Assembly: GCA_004151065.3 (NCBI GenBank)
Contig: NWUY0300087072.1
Span: 1-16,769 of the forward strand
DNA: 16,769 nt
Direction: 5' to 3'
Origin: Larix sibirica
Lineage: Eukaryota; Streptophyta; Pinopsida; Pinales; Pinaceae
Shown: positions 7,041-15,762 of the stretch, piece after piece
How positions within the stretch are numbered: position 1 is the first letter of the stretch
How the letters are laid out: every line of letters begins with the position of its first letter
Notes under the pieces: generated by a model
Database searches by the model: none
What the model saw: only the letters and a program-made list of their open reading frames with translations
What the model was told of the DNA's origin: nothing
Position numbers and translations under genes: made by a program

Positions 7041-8165
7041 AAACAACAAGGTTTGGAAAATCAAGCATAAATCCACATTGGAACATCAAAATTGTGACAA
7101 CACTTACATTCACGAGAAAACATTTTAGTCTGTGACATGTCAAAATTTTGAGAAAATATAAAGAAGGTATAGCAAATATAAGGTTGGCCTAGAGACCAAT
7201 TCACAAAGAAAGGCACTTTAAACAATAAGTCATTTAAATTTGGAATGATTAATTTCAATGATTCAAAAGGTGTTTAGAAGAGGAAATAGGTGAGAATAAA
7301 TATGTAAACTTCGGGGCAAATTTGTACATTTTTTCAAAACTATTAAATTTTGAAGTTAAGCATTTTGAATGAGCTCCATTTCGGTAAGAAGATGTACTTA
7401 ACAAGAAAATACGATGTTCTTAATGTTATCTTATATTACGTCTAAGAACCTCATATTCCTTAATCTCGGGAATGGAGCTATTTGATGGTGGTTGCTTCTC
7501 AACAAGAAAGAATTGTCAAAATTTTCTTATGGCAACTTTGAGAAGGTATTCTTGGATAGAAGGTTAGGGGACAAACACCAAGATACCAAAGTATTCAAAT
7601 ATATTTTAAAGAATGATACAATCGGTAGGGTAGAATAGGGAACTTGTATGAACACTAAAGAAGCCTTAAATATTAATGGAGTCATATCATAATTGCAAAC
7701 AATCACTTAAAAATGAATCTAAAGAAATTGATGGATAGAATCTCCCATCAACTTTATATGCAAAAGTATGAGGAGTTACAATCTTGATGGTCATTAGAGG
7801 ATGATTGAAGAAGATGAGATCCAACTACTGTCTCACTAAAACCCAAATTGGGAATATTTGACAAAATTCTCTCTTAAGCAAATAATATCGAAGATTAGGA
7901 ACATTATCTAAAATATTTTACTCTACGAAAGAGGAGGATGGATGTAAGGTTGGTCAAAGGTAAAAGAGAACCATCAAAAGTGGAACAAATCCACATTACC
8001 ATGAAAGTCTACAATAAAGATAAGAATATACAAAATACCATCCTTACTTTCAAAGAATAAGATGGAAAATGGTATCAAAAGTCAAAGAATAATTATCCAA
8101 CAATATCGACAACAACAAAAAATTGGCAAGGTTGTGACAATGCATGGAATCAAAGCAAAAATGTT
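7041..8165. other. Unassigned region, no gene recognised
   Basis: No frame longer than about 65 codons is protein-like, and no element border is visible. Some of it may be the 3' non-coding part of the PLE or older decayed elements. Composition is AT-rich throughout. Confidence 0.5.
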
Positions 8166-8167
8166 AG

Positions 8168-8219
8168 TATCAAACTATCAAAGGTTATATTGTTATTGTT
8201 ATTGTTTGATAGTTTGATA
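8168..8219. repeat. Perfect 15-bp hairpin
   Basis: TATCAAACTATCAAA (8168-8182) is the exact reverse complement of 8205-8219, with a 22-base loop containing a TTGTTA/TTGTTATTG simple repeat. It abuts a second, larger inverted repeat. Confidence 0.9.
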
Positions 8220-8323
8220 AGGTAAGGTCACATTCATGGGTGCATATAGAGCAAGAAAGAAATGTCGAACATGCACTCAATCTTTCTACTATTTTTGTAT
8301 GCACCCATGAATAGTCTTACCTT
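8219..8323. repeat. Larger imperfect hairpin with ~26-bp arms
   Basis: AAGGTAAGGTCACATTCATGGGTGCATA (8219-8246) pairs with 8298-8323 over almost its full length, with only a small internal mismatch/bulge; ATTCATGGGTGCATA is exact. Inside the loop AGAAAGA and TCTTTCT can pair too, extending the stem. It could be a foldback element terminus or a small-RNA-type hairpin. Confidence 0.8.
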
Positions 8324-8722
8324 GTTGTCGTCACCTCCTTGTTGAAGTCACTATCTTTCCATTGTTGCTAGAACTGTGATTGGGGTTTCATCAATGCCCA
8401 AGTTTGGAGTTGTCACAAGTTTTGCAGGCCCTCCAACTTCCACCAAGCTTGTTCTCATTATTGTGCTCTATACTTTAACTACTTCAATTCATTTTCTCCT
8501 TTAGACTATCTACCATTTTTTTAATGTGTCAAATATTACTTCATAGAACAAATAATTACATCATGGAATAAGAAGGCTCACAACATATAAACATGTGATC
8601 TAGGTAACGCCCACCCTAAAAAGGCCAAAACTGCAAGCATATGGGTATGTGCCCCAAGAGGAAGGAACACAATATATCGCTAGAAAAAAACTAAACTTAA
8701 CTCTAACAATCAAAGTCATTTC
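8324..8722. other. No gene recognised
   Basis: Neither strand shows a sustained frame. On the minus strand the part from 8722 leftwards would be the continuation of the LINE relic described next (3' side), but I see no motif to anchor it. Confidence 0.4.
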
Positions 8723-9093
8723 CTACTTGAAAACCCTAAATTGGGGTGATTCCCCATTAAAAGCAAGCTCACATTGTTGCTTCCACATAGAGCCAATTAC
8801 AATCAACTAAATTGTGTGCCATAAAGATTTGAAACTATATAGAATTGTCCATGTGTGTTTGAAAAGCAGACCTTGCCACGTAAGAAGAGCAATGAAAAGG
8901 GATTGAAATTTACAACTTAAAACAATGCACAAAAAATATTAGTGGAGGAACATCTCCAATAAACATGATCGACCATTTCATCCTTGTGTGCATGCAACAT
9001 TTGTAATACCAACTTTATGAAGTCTAGTCATGAAAACAACCCTTATGATGTAGAAGCCACCCCCATACTTTATGTTTGAAAGAAGAATGAGTT
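8723..9093 (-). pseudogene. Very decayed LINE zf-RVT fragment
   Basis: On the minus strand, LINE zinc-finger landmarks appear in order but in shifting frames. FKHKVWGWLLHHKG is the K-x-W-x-WLL-H block. Next come LHKVGITNVAC (the L-x-KRGI-x-NV segment before the first Cys pair) and DEMVDHVYWRC (E-x3-H-x4-C, the second half of the finger). IGSMWKQQCELAFNGES near 8770-8800 replaces the I-W-K-x-RN-x-IF linker. The first Cys pair is lost, and several stops and at least two frameshifts are present. It is unrelated in position and orientation to the other LINEs. The open frame further upstream on this strand (9461-9114) may belong to the same element but shows no diagnostic motif. Confidence 0.55.
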
Positions 9094-9660
9094 TTATGAA
9101 TGCATTGGAACTATTACAACAAAATATTGCACCCACCAAAGTGTAAAGTCCCAAGCACCAAGGTGATAGCTTTGTGTAACTTGGAAAGACTGCCCATTGT
9201 CACCTTAGTAGTTCTTCTCCACACTTTAGGTTGTCTCTTCTCAAACACAAGGGGGATTCCATAAGGTAGGCTTGTTAAGGCTATGGAGTGAAGACTCAAG
9301 GTGCAGTTTGAAGAGTAAACCTTGAGAAAACAAGGGTTGTAGTATAGTGTATTATGTGAAAATGGAAGTGGAAATTGGTAAGGGATATGGACAAGATAGG
9401 AAATGGATATAGAAGAGAATAAAATATTGGAATGAGATGGGAAGAACTCAATGCCTATCAATCTATTGGGCCAATGATGTCTTGAAATATTGCATGAATG
9501 AAAGAGCTAATTTACCACAACCAGTGAGGTAGGCTATTTGTAAAAATGACTAATTTGACATATTCAACCTATTTAGGTGAAAAAATTAGTTTGATACATT
9601 CATCATTTGATTAAATACCCAAGGTAAAAGGAATTAGGTTTTAAATATATTTCTTACAAT
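9094..9660. other. No confident gene; long minus-strand open frame
   Basis: A 115-codon frame is open on the minus strand (9461-9114). Its left end touches the LINE relic and reads LPYGIPLVFEKRQPKVWRRT, which has some protein character, but its first half is serine- and leucine-rich and looks like chance. I leave it uncalled; it may be the region upstream of zf-RVT in the same dead LINE. Confidence 0.3.
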
Positions 9661-9761
9661 TTTTCAAAAAAAATCTACACAATTTAACCAAAATCCAATG
9701 TACATAAAAGCCATGTAATAAGAAACAGACTCAATAAAATAAAGAAGAGATAGACTCAATG

Positions 9762-9824
9762 AAATAAAAAGTGTGAAAAAAAACAACAAACAAAATAAAA
9801 AGTGTGAAAAATAAAACAACAAAC
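9762..9824. repeat. A-rich tandem repeat, two copies of ~31 bp
   Basis: AAATAAAAAGTGTGAAAAA followed by ACAACAAAC occurs at 9762-9791 and 9792-9824. A diverged third version follows to about 9868. The reverse strand of this tract gives a Phe/Leu-rich open frame that is an artefact of composition. Confidence 0.8.
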
Positions 9825-9880
9825 AAAAGACATGATGAAAAAAAAGTGTTAAAAAAAAGAACAAACAAAGATGCTTGTGT

Positions 9881-10003
9881 TAAATAAACAAAAAAACTTA
9901 TACAAAAGTGTTTTTTCTAAGATTATAAATAAACAAAAGAACTTATACAAAAGTGTATTTTTTTAAGATTAAAAAGAACTCATACAAAAGTGTTTTTTTA
10001 AGA
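9881..10003. repeat. A-rich tandem repeat, three copies of ~35-45 bp
   Basis: The core ACTTATACAAAAGTGT followed by a T run and AAGATT occurs three times (about 9881-9925, 9926-9968 and 9969-10003), with shrinking length and a CTCATAC variant in the last copy. Confidence 0.8.
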
Positions 10004-10108
10004 ATATAGGTTGGCAATGTGTATGTCTAAAGAGGTGATGTTGAAGCTAATGAACCAAAAAATAAAAAATGTTTATTTAGTGATAAAAACAATTTTGATT
10101 CTTATATC

Positions 10109-10212
10109 CAAAGGAAATGAGATTAAGAACTTGTTAATAACCATTTTGTATAGAGCAAAGCAAAGGAAATGAGATTAAGAATTTGTTAACTCTCATTTTA
10201 TATAGAGTAAAA
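10109..10212. repeat. 52-bp tandem duplication
   Basis: Two copies (10109-10160, 10161-10212) of a unit beginning CAAAGGAAATGAGATTAAGA and ending TATAGAG plus A-rich bases. They differ at only a handful of positions. Confidence 0.85.
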
Positions 10213-10616
10213 AGCCTAGAGAAGCTTAAACTAAGAGAATAGCTTTTTTTACTAACCAGTAAATTAATTGTTTAATTAAATTTTTTCTGTAATTGAAATT
10301 AAAAAGAAAATTAGAAAAAACTATAAAAAAAACATGTATTATAAACAATTTTAAACTTTATTTAAAATGGATATTAATTTCATAACAAAAACATGAACAA
10401 TAACCTATAAAGGAGACTAACTAATAAGCATGGGAACAACAAATAATCAAATCGAAACATATCCAATATGGAGGATTTCTTTGGAATTTCCAAGTATGCA
10501 CATAATATTTATTCTAAAATTACATTTAGAATCCTTCTATACACGACCTTAAAGGTAGTTAGATTAACTTCTTATTTAAAGATTAACATATATAATCACA
10601 ATTACACCCATTGGAA
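10213..10616. other. No gene recognised, very AT-rich
   Basis: This stretch is dominated by A and T runs and TTAATT-type sequence, with no sustained frame on either strand and no element border that I can define. Confidence 0.5.
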
Positions 10617-10736
10617 TCATGACCCTAAGTCACAATGAATTTTTTTGGTAAAAAACTTTCTCCTCCTAGTGAGACCATCATAACCCTAAGTTACATTAAA
10701 TTGTTTTGGTAAGCAACTTCATCCATCTCTTCTGGC
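10617..10736. repeat. Diverged 60-bp tandem duplication
   Basis: ATCATGACCCTAAGT ... TTTTGGTAA--AACTT (10617-10676) is repeated as ATCATAACCCTAAGT ... TTTTGGTAA--AACTT (10677-10736) with a period of 60 bases and moderate divergence. Confidence 0.75.
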
Positions 10737-11208
10737 CTAAGAGTTAATCCTTCATGTCAAAGTCAAAGAATCCCTTCTAGTACAATATATAGTGAACTCA
10801 AGATTTAATAATCTTATTCCACAAAATAAAAATATATCCCCCATTCTTATTATGTTAATTTATGGAATATGTCTATATATGTGTTTTTTATTCCATTTAA
10901 GACGAATATTCTTTCCAATAAAGTTTGGATTTATGATTGCATTTTACATTGAATCAACTTTTACATTGTGTTTCCTTAGGGCATGCCTTGTTTCCCAACT
11001 TTTGAAGTGTTTCAAAAATTCTTTGCATCTGGATATGAATTTGGGAATCTACATATTTAAGGGACAAGACTTCACCACAAGATAGTAAAAAGATCTATTA
11101 CAAATCTCTAATGACTAGTGTATCTCCATAGATAGCTTGGCTAAGAATATGCAATCGTTTGTAAAAATCAAGAGATTTTACTTGATTTCTCGTCGAATTC
11201 AATTTATT
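10737..11208. other. No gene recognised
   Basis: A 97-codon plus-strand frame (10792-11085) is open, but it is rich in Ile, Phe, Leu and Cys, matches no family I know and has no supporting context. The rest, up to the LTR element, is featureless. Confidence 0.35.
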
Positions 11209-11213
11209 ACAAT
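11209..11213. repeat. Target-site duplication, left copy (ACAAT)
   Basis: ACAAT immediately precedes the TG of the left LTR and is repeated exactly after the CA of the right LTR (12757-12761). Five bases is the usual size for LTR retrotransposon integrases. Confidence 0.9.
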
Positions 11214-11799
11214 TGATGCATGAGCATCAACCACCTCCGAGAAATCATCAAAAACGAGTTTCTAGAAGGCACAGTTGTCAAAAGACGAGGCGATTTGTTG
11301 GTTCAAAATTATTATTTGAAGCATGGAATTGATATTCTCATGAACATGTGTGACTAGAATGTTGATGTGTTAGTTATCAGTTGCAAGTTTTATGGATTTA
11401 GTTAGGGTTTGATTGATGAGTTGGAAGCTTATCTTCCATGCTTAAATTGTAAGTCAGGCATATTCAAGGTGGCCATTTGAGTGAAGATCGGGCCCGCCGA
11501 AACACCATGTATTAGTAGATTGATTGGTTTTAATTAAATCTTGATTTCTGTGAAATTCATGTGTGCATGAATTTGTACATTAAATGAATATCAGTTGATC
11601 CAGTTTGATATTGTTTGTTAATTAAGTTATGTGATCAATTTCTCATGGCTCAAGAAGAGGCTAATTAGTAGTGCTCTATCCGTAGCGTAGTATTGGAAAC
11701 GAATTTTAGTGGGGTTAAGTTGTGGACCCATAACTCACAGGTTCGAGGATCGAGACATTCAAAACTCGAAATGAAGGACCCCAGAATTTGTTTTCATCA
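11214..11799 (+). repeat. Left (5') LTR
   Basis: Begins TGATGCATGAGCATCAA, a small hairpin, and ends TTTTCATCA. It shares ordered blocks with the right LTR throughout, such as AATCATCAAAAACGAGTTTC, GGAAGCTTATCTTCCATGCT, TTTTAATTAAATCTTGATTT and GGACCCATAACTCACAGGT. The orientation (+) is set by the primer binding site following this copy. Confidence 0.92.
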
Positions 11800-11801
11800 A
11801 G

Positions 11802-11813
11802 TGGTATCAAAGC
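11802..11813 (+). promoter_or_regulatory. Primer binding site for initiator tRNA-Met
   Basis: TGGTATCAAAGC matches the complement of the plant tRNA-iMet 3' end (TGGTATCAGAGC) with one mismatch. It starts two bases after the CA of the left LTR, the standard place for minus-strand priming. Confidence 0.9.
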
Positions 11814-12167
11814 GGGAGAATCTTGCAGGAACATGAATAAAGAGCATGGAAAACATTATGCAAGGAGGTACAAGTATGATGAGGATTGGTAAGTGTATGG
11901 TCTTTGTGATTGTGTAGGTAGAAACAGAGGACGGTGAGAAGATTTGTAGAATCCTAGAAGAGCAAGGACTGCTTAGGAGGTTCCGGAGGAAGGGAACCAT
12001 GAAGATTCCAAAAGACCAAACTCAGGAAAAAATTTGGTGACGTATTGTAGCACGGTGGAGAGACATGTTACTGCAGTGGTTTTATTGTAGCTCACAAGTT
12101 AAGCTGTTACAAGAAGACCAAGAACACATATGACCAAGAGGTCATACATTTTTCTACCCTGGGATTT
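11814..12167 (+). other. Short interior domain without gag or pol
   Basis: The interior contains only short frames. One reads MENIMQGGTSMMRIGKCMVF from about 11847 and, after a stop, KICRILEEQGLLRRFRRKGT, with further stops behind it. This could be the stub of a gag start, but no zinc knuckle, protease, RT or integrase motif can be seen. A minus-strand open frame here (12000-11797) spans the LTR border and is not a gene. Confidence 0.5.
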
Positions 12168-12756
12168 TGATGCAGGAGCATCAACCCACCTCTGAGAAAT
12201 CATCAAAAACGAGTTTCTGGAAGGCAACGTTGTCAAAAGACGAGGTGATTTGTTGGCTCAAAATTATTATTTAGAGCATGAAATCAAGATTCTCATGAAC
12301 ACATGTGAGACTAGAATGTTGATGTGTTAGTTATTAGTTGCAAGTTTTATGGCTTTAGTTAGGGTTTGACTGATGAGGTGGAAGCTTATCTTCCATGCTT
12401 CAATTGTAAGATGGGCATATTCAAGGCAGCCATTTGAGTGAAGATCAGGCCCACTGAAACATCATGTATTAGTAGATTGATAGGTTTTAATTAAATCTTG
12501 ATTTCTGTGAAATTCATGTGTGCATGAATTTGTAGATAAAATGAATATCTGTTGATCCAGTTTGATATTGTTTGTTAATCGAGTTATGTGATCAATTTGT
12601 CATGGCTCGAGAAGAGGCGAATTAGCAATGCTCTATCTATAGTGGAGTATTGGAAACGAATTTTAGTGGGGTTAATTTGTGGACCCATAACTCACAGGTC
12701 TGAGGATGAATACTTTCAAAACTCGAAATGAAGGACCTCAAAATCCGTTTTCATCA
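12168..12756 (+). repeat. Right (3') LTR
   Basis: Begins TGATGCAGGAGCATCAA and ends TTTTCATCA. It is nearly collinear with the left LTR, differing by two small indels and many transitions. It is followed at once by the second ACAAT. Confidence 0.92.
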
Positions 12757-12761
12757 ACAAT
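12757..12761. repeat. Target-site duplication, right copy (ACAAT)
   Basis: Exact match to the five bases before the left LTR, confirming that both outer borders are intact and that this is a single insertion rather than two solo LTRs. Confidence 0.9.
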
Positions 12762-12764
12762 GCT

Positions 12765-12866
12765 CCCCCCATAATCATATATCAATCCTCTCAAACTTGA
12801 GTCCTTTGGACTCCCTCCCCCATACATATATCAATCCTCTCAGACTTGAGGCATTTGGATTCCCTT
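12765..12866. repeat. ~51-bp tandem duplication beside the LTR element
   Basis: CCCCCATA followed by ATATATCAATCCTCTCA, ACTTGAG, then ATTTGGA/CTTTGGA and TCCCT occurs at 12765-12816 and 12817-12866. The short frame at 12728-12931 merely crosses this repeat and the LTR end. Confidence 0.8.
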
Positions 12867-14765
12867 TTGAGTTTCCATCAAACAATAGAACGTGTTTCTT
12901 TTGGATTTGGATCAAAGATTCCATGTTATAATTGTGGGGGATTTAAGTAGAAATATTTTGGGTTCATATTTTCATGATCCATTTCCTTTATACTTATAGA
13001 CTCTTAAACAAATAAAACCCAAGAGATGATTGAAGACCTATTTAGCTTGTTCATGTCTTCTTACCATTTATTTCCTTGATATTCTTCAAGATGGCCTCTT
13101 TGATAAGTTTGATACCAATTACTTTGGGGTCATCAAGTTTGCTAGTTTTATCATTAAAAATTACGTCATTACTACTAAGCCATACCTTTAAAAGCAAAAA
13201 TATGGGCATATTGTCCCATGCAAATATAAGTATTAACTTCTTAAAGTTGGTAGGAAAGGTTGTGTATCAATTATTGAATGGTTGTTGTCGAGAGACTAGC
13301 TTTAAGGTGGAAAGGAGACCCATTTCATAAAAAAATTAAAAAAGAGGTCCCATAATAGTTAGAATTCAAGGAGCAAGTGAGAAGATATTCAACATAATCA
13401 CTGTAGAGAGGCACTTATATGGACCTGAAATACCTTTCTTGGAAAAAGTAAGGAATTTCCTAAGAGTTACAATCGAGGAACATAAATCCACCTTCAAGAT
13501 GGAGTAATTGGACACTATTTTTAACCATTGGAATTATTATGGGTGGAGGATTAGAGCAATATTGATGAGGCATAGGCTCCCTTCTTTTAATGTGTAGGAA
13601 CTTGATAACATTCCCTAGGAGATGAATTCATTGGAACCATGTAAAATGGAGTCAATCCAACAAAATCACAATTAAGTTGAGTCCAAGGGGGATCAAACCT
13701 TAGGGGAAATTTAGAGGACATGACCAACAACTTAAAGAAGGGTTAGAGATTTTACATAATGAAAAATTAAGGATGGATAAACCTTTATCCTTAACCCATC
13801 TCTTTAACGAGTGATATTATCTTTAGATTTTAAAGGAGGGGTTTTTCATGAAGGGGCATCCAAATTTTAAGTATTATATATACCTCGATGACCATGACAC
13901 ATAATTCCTTATGGAGAGGAAAGCATTAAGGATGGTTTTTAAAACTTAGGCCTTTTTAAAATTAGGGGTGTTCTACTTAAGCCCTTGAGGTATTTATTTA
14001 TGATGAACTCGTTAGACCATGACGCCTAACCATTAATTAAGTTCCATACAATATTTTTCCCATTATTAGTTTCATTGATTTGCGGTACTTGGCACCTAAT
14101 CTTCCTTTATAGGGAAACTACTTAACTTTATCTCAAAATACACAAGAAAATATTTTGCAACAAGGTTACCTTGCCTTCCACAAGAGGCTTTAGATCATCC
14201 AACGTACCTTACTTGCCATTCTAAATGGGTTATATAGGATACAACACACTTATAACATAAATCTAGAGAGAACAATTCCAAATAAGATACTTTAAATTGC
14301 GGGTAATTCATTAATTTCTCTAATAAGGAAATTTCTTCTTAAACTTGTCGACGGCATGATTCCAATTCAAGATACCAAATTACCATGAAAGATGAAAGTG
14401 CACAATAAACTACATATCACCACTTTTATTCTATTGGAAAGAGCCCTATAACTATTTTAACAAAGATGTCCTCATTTATACTGATACAAGTATATTGTAT
14501 TTTATGTTATTAATATTCCCCCAAACTCCCATAGGTAGTTATCCATAATGCTTTTGAATATCCTTATTATGATGGTGGAATCTCCTCTAAAAAGCATGGT
14601 GTTAATATTAAGATGTTGTGAGTGATTTAGGAATTTGGATCCTCACACAACTTCAATCCTTAGAAAATTGTCATGAATTGTTCTTCTTAGAGTCTCGACG
14701 ATAATGATGTACAATGAGAGGGAAAGAAAGCATCCCTTCATTATAACTCTATAACATTTGAAATT
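12867..14765. other. Unassigned region with one decayed reading frame
   Basis: In plus frame 2, a stop-free stretch (13076-13330) is followed after two stops by about 55 open codons (to TAA 13505) reading EKIFNIITVERHLYGPEIPF. Beyond that come NHWNYYGWRIRAILMRHRLP and further segments separated by stops to about 13738. The persistence of protein-like sequence in one frame suggests a decayed gene or retroelement ORF, but I cannot assign it. From 13740 to 14765 I see nothing recognisable; the minus-strand frame 14834-14643 crosses the adjacent tandem repeat and is not called. Confidence 0.3.
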
Positions 14766-14950
14766 TTTCATGAGCCTACCATTTAAAGGGGAGAGATTCG
14801 TGGGATGATTATGTGGACTTTGATCCAATTTCAATTACCTTCTTAGAAAAACTCAAATATTTCATGAGCCTACCATTTACAAGGGGAGAGATTCGTGGGA
14901 TGATTATGTGGACTTTGATCCAATTGATTATCTTCTTAGAAAAACTCAAA
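14766..14950. repeat. ~93-bp tandem duplication
   Basis: TTTCATGAGCCTACCATTTA ... GGGGAGAGATTCGTGGGATG ... TCTTAGAAAAACTCAAA occurs at 14766-14859 and 14860-14950. The copies are almost identical, differing mainly by a small indel (TTTCAATTACC versus TGATTA) near the end, so the event is young compared with its surroundings. Confidence 0.92.
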
Positions 14951-15150
14951 GGCCTTTACAATTCTAAGATAAAGTCACGATTAATTTGATTAGATTGCAA
15001 TATTGAATTTTGCACCTGACCTCATTATTAATAGTCCATGGATTCACAATAATCTTTTCAAGGCATAAGAAACAACTTCCATAGCAAGTCATTTGAATAA
15101 CTTGAGGGGTGATCTCTAATTATATGTCACTTCATCATGGTTCAACATAA
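14951..15150. other. No gene recognised
   Basis: AT-rich sequence with stops in all frames. It ends where the GC-richer LINE RNase H begins, around 15151-15160. Confidence 0.5.
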
Positions 15151-15565
15151 GTTGTTAGTTTGCCTGGGTTGGTAGGTGCGGGAGGAGTGCTTCACGACTC
15201 TGGTGGAAATAGAAGAAATGATTATGCCTGGGGCATTGGAAGGAGCACCAATAATAGGGCGGAATGGCTTGCCCTTACGAAAGGACTGGAGATTGTTAGA
15301 GAAGATGGAATTACCGACCTTGCGGTTTGTGGTGACTCTATGATTGTAATCAGAGAAGCAAGGAACCTCAGTATGAATAACAAAAGACCAACATCCAAAT
15401 TACATAGCCTCATCAAGTATCTGGTTAGCGAATTCAATTCCATCAGCTTCTACCATGTCCTGAGATCGAATAACCAAGCTGCGGAAGGCCAATGAAGGAA
15501 TCATCCTATGTAGAGGAGTCCTTATAAGCAATGGCATAACCAGAAATAACATTCGGATACCTTGA
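15151..15565 (+). pseudogene. Truncated LINE RNase H domain with one frameshift
   Basis: This RNase H belongs to a different LINE lineage from the one at 3112. It reads LPGLVGAGGVLHDSGGN, then YAWGIGRSTNNRAEWLAL (catalytic Glu), LAVCGDSMIVI (catalytic Asp) and FYHVLRSNNQAA. The N-terminal strand with the first Asp (FDGASKGN-type) is missing because the copy starts at about 15151. In the opening frame a TGA ends it at 15493, where the last catalytic Asp block is damaged (QAAEGQ). From about 15480 the next frame carries the natural C-terminus, ANEGIILCRGVLISNGITRN, to a TGA at 15563. One frameshift separates the two. The initial TTG is not a real start; no ATG is expected in such a fragment. 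Confidence 0.8.
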
Positions 15566-15762
15566 CTCTACAACTTTCGATTGCAATTTCAAAATGCACT
15601 AAGCACTTGGTATGGTTTCATCCACTAGTGGAACTAGCTTGGCAGCAATTCCTAGTATATAGTCCTAAACCCATCTGGGATCTTCGAGGCAAGGACGTAG
15701 ACTTTAATGGCTCATGTGCTTGCACGGGGCATCCCTCCTAGCCCCTACAAAAGGCCGCGGAA
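15566..15762 (+). other. Spacer between RNase H and the coiled-coil frame
   Basis: About 200 bases. One frame, the same as that of both flanking open frames, is open from about 15551 to a TAG at 15739-15741 and reads LVWFHPLVELAWQQFLVYSP and GKDVDFNGSCACTGHPS. I cannot tell whether this is coding remnant or LINE 3' UTR. After the TAG the next frame leads straight into the following entry. Confidence 0.35.

Larger units (their letters stand above)
11214..12756 (+). mobile_element. Complete non-coding LTR retrotransposon (TRIM-like)
   Basis: Two direct LTRs flank a 368-bp interior. The ends are TG...CA, with the short inverted termini TGATG/CATCA. A primer binding site follows the left LTR by two bases, and a perfect 5-bp ACAAT target duplication brackets the element. 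No gag or pol motif is present in the interior, so it is non-autonomous and must have been mobilised in trans. The LTRs (586 and 589 bases) are far longer than in classical TRIMs, while the interior is as short as in TRIMs, an unusual ratio. By hand count the LTRs differ at roughly 50-55 of about 585 positions (about 9%), so the insertion is old. No clear polypurine tract precedes the right LTR (the sequence there is CCCTGGGATTT). Confidence 0.92.

Noticed and set aside
6946-7128. Plus-strand frame overlapping the end of the PLE
   Set aside because: Out of phase with the GIY-YIG frame and without protein character.
9664-9864. Phe/Leu-rich minus-strand frame resembling a membrane protein
   Set aside because: It is simply the reverse of A-rich tandem repeats; hydrophobicity comes from T-rich codons.
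9762-10212. CRISPR-like array
   Set aside because: Repeats are directly abutting, A-rich and of unequal length with no unique spacers; the genome is clearly eukaryotic.
11802-11813. tRNA-Met-like sequence considered as a tRNA gene
   Set aside because: Only the 12-base 3'-end complement is present, directly after an LTR; there is no cloverleaf, so it is a primer binding site.
11214-12756. Two independent solo LTRs or a simple segmental duplication
   Set aside because: The single ACAAT pair lies only at the outer borders and a primer binding site follows the left copy, which fits one complete element.
15222-15443. Minus-strand open frame within the RNase H segment
   Set aside because: Shadow of the plus-strand RNase H, which has clear motifs.
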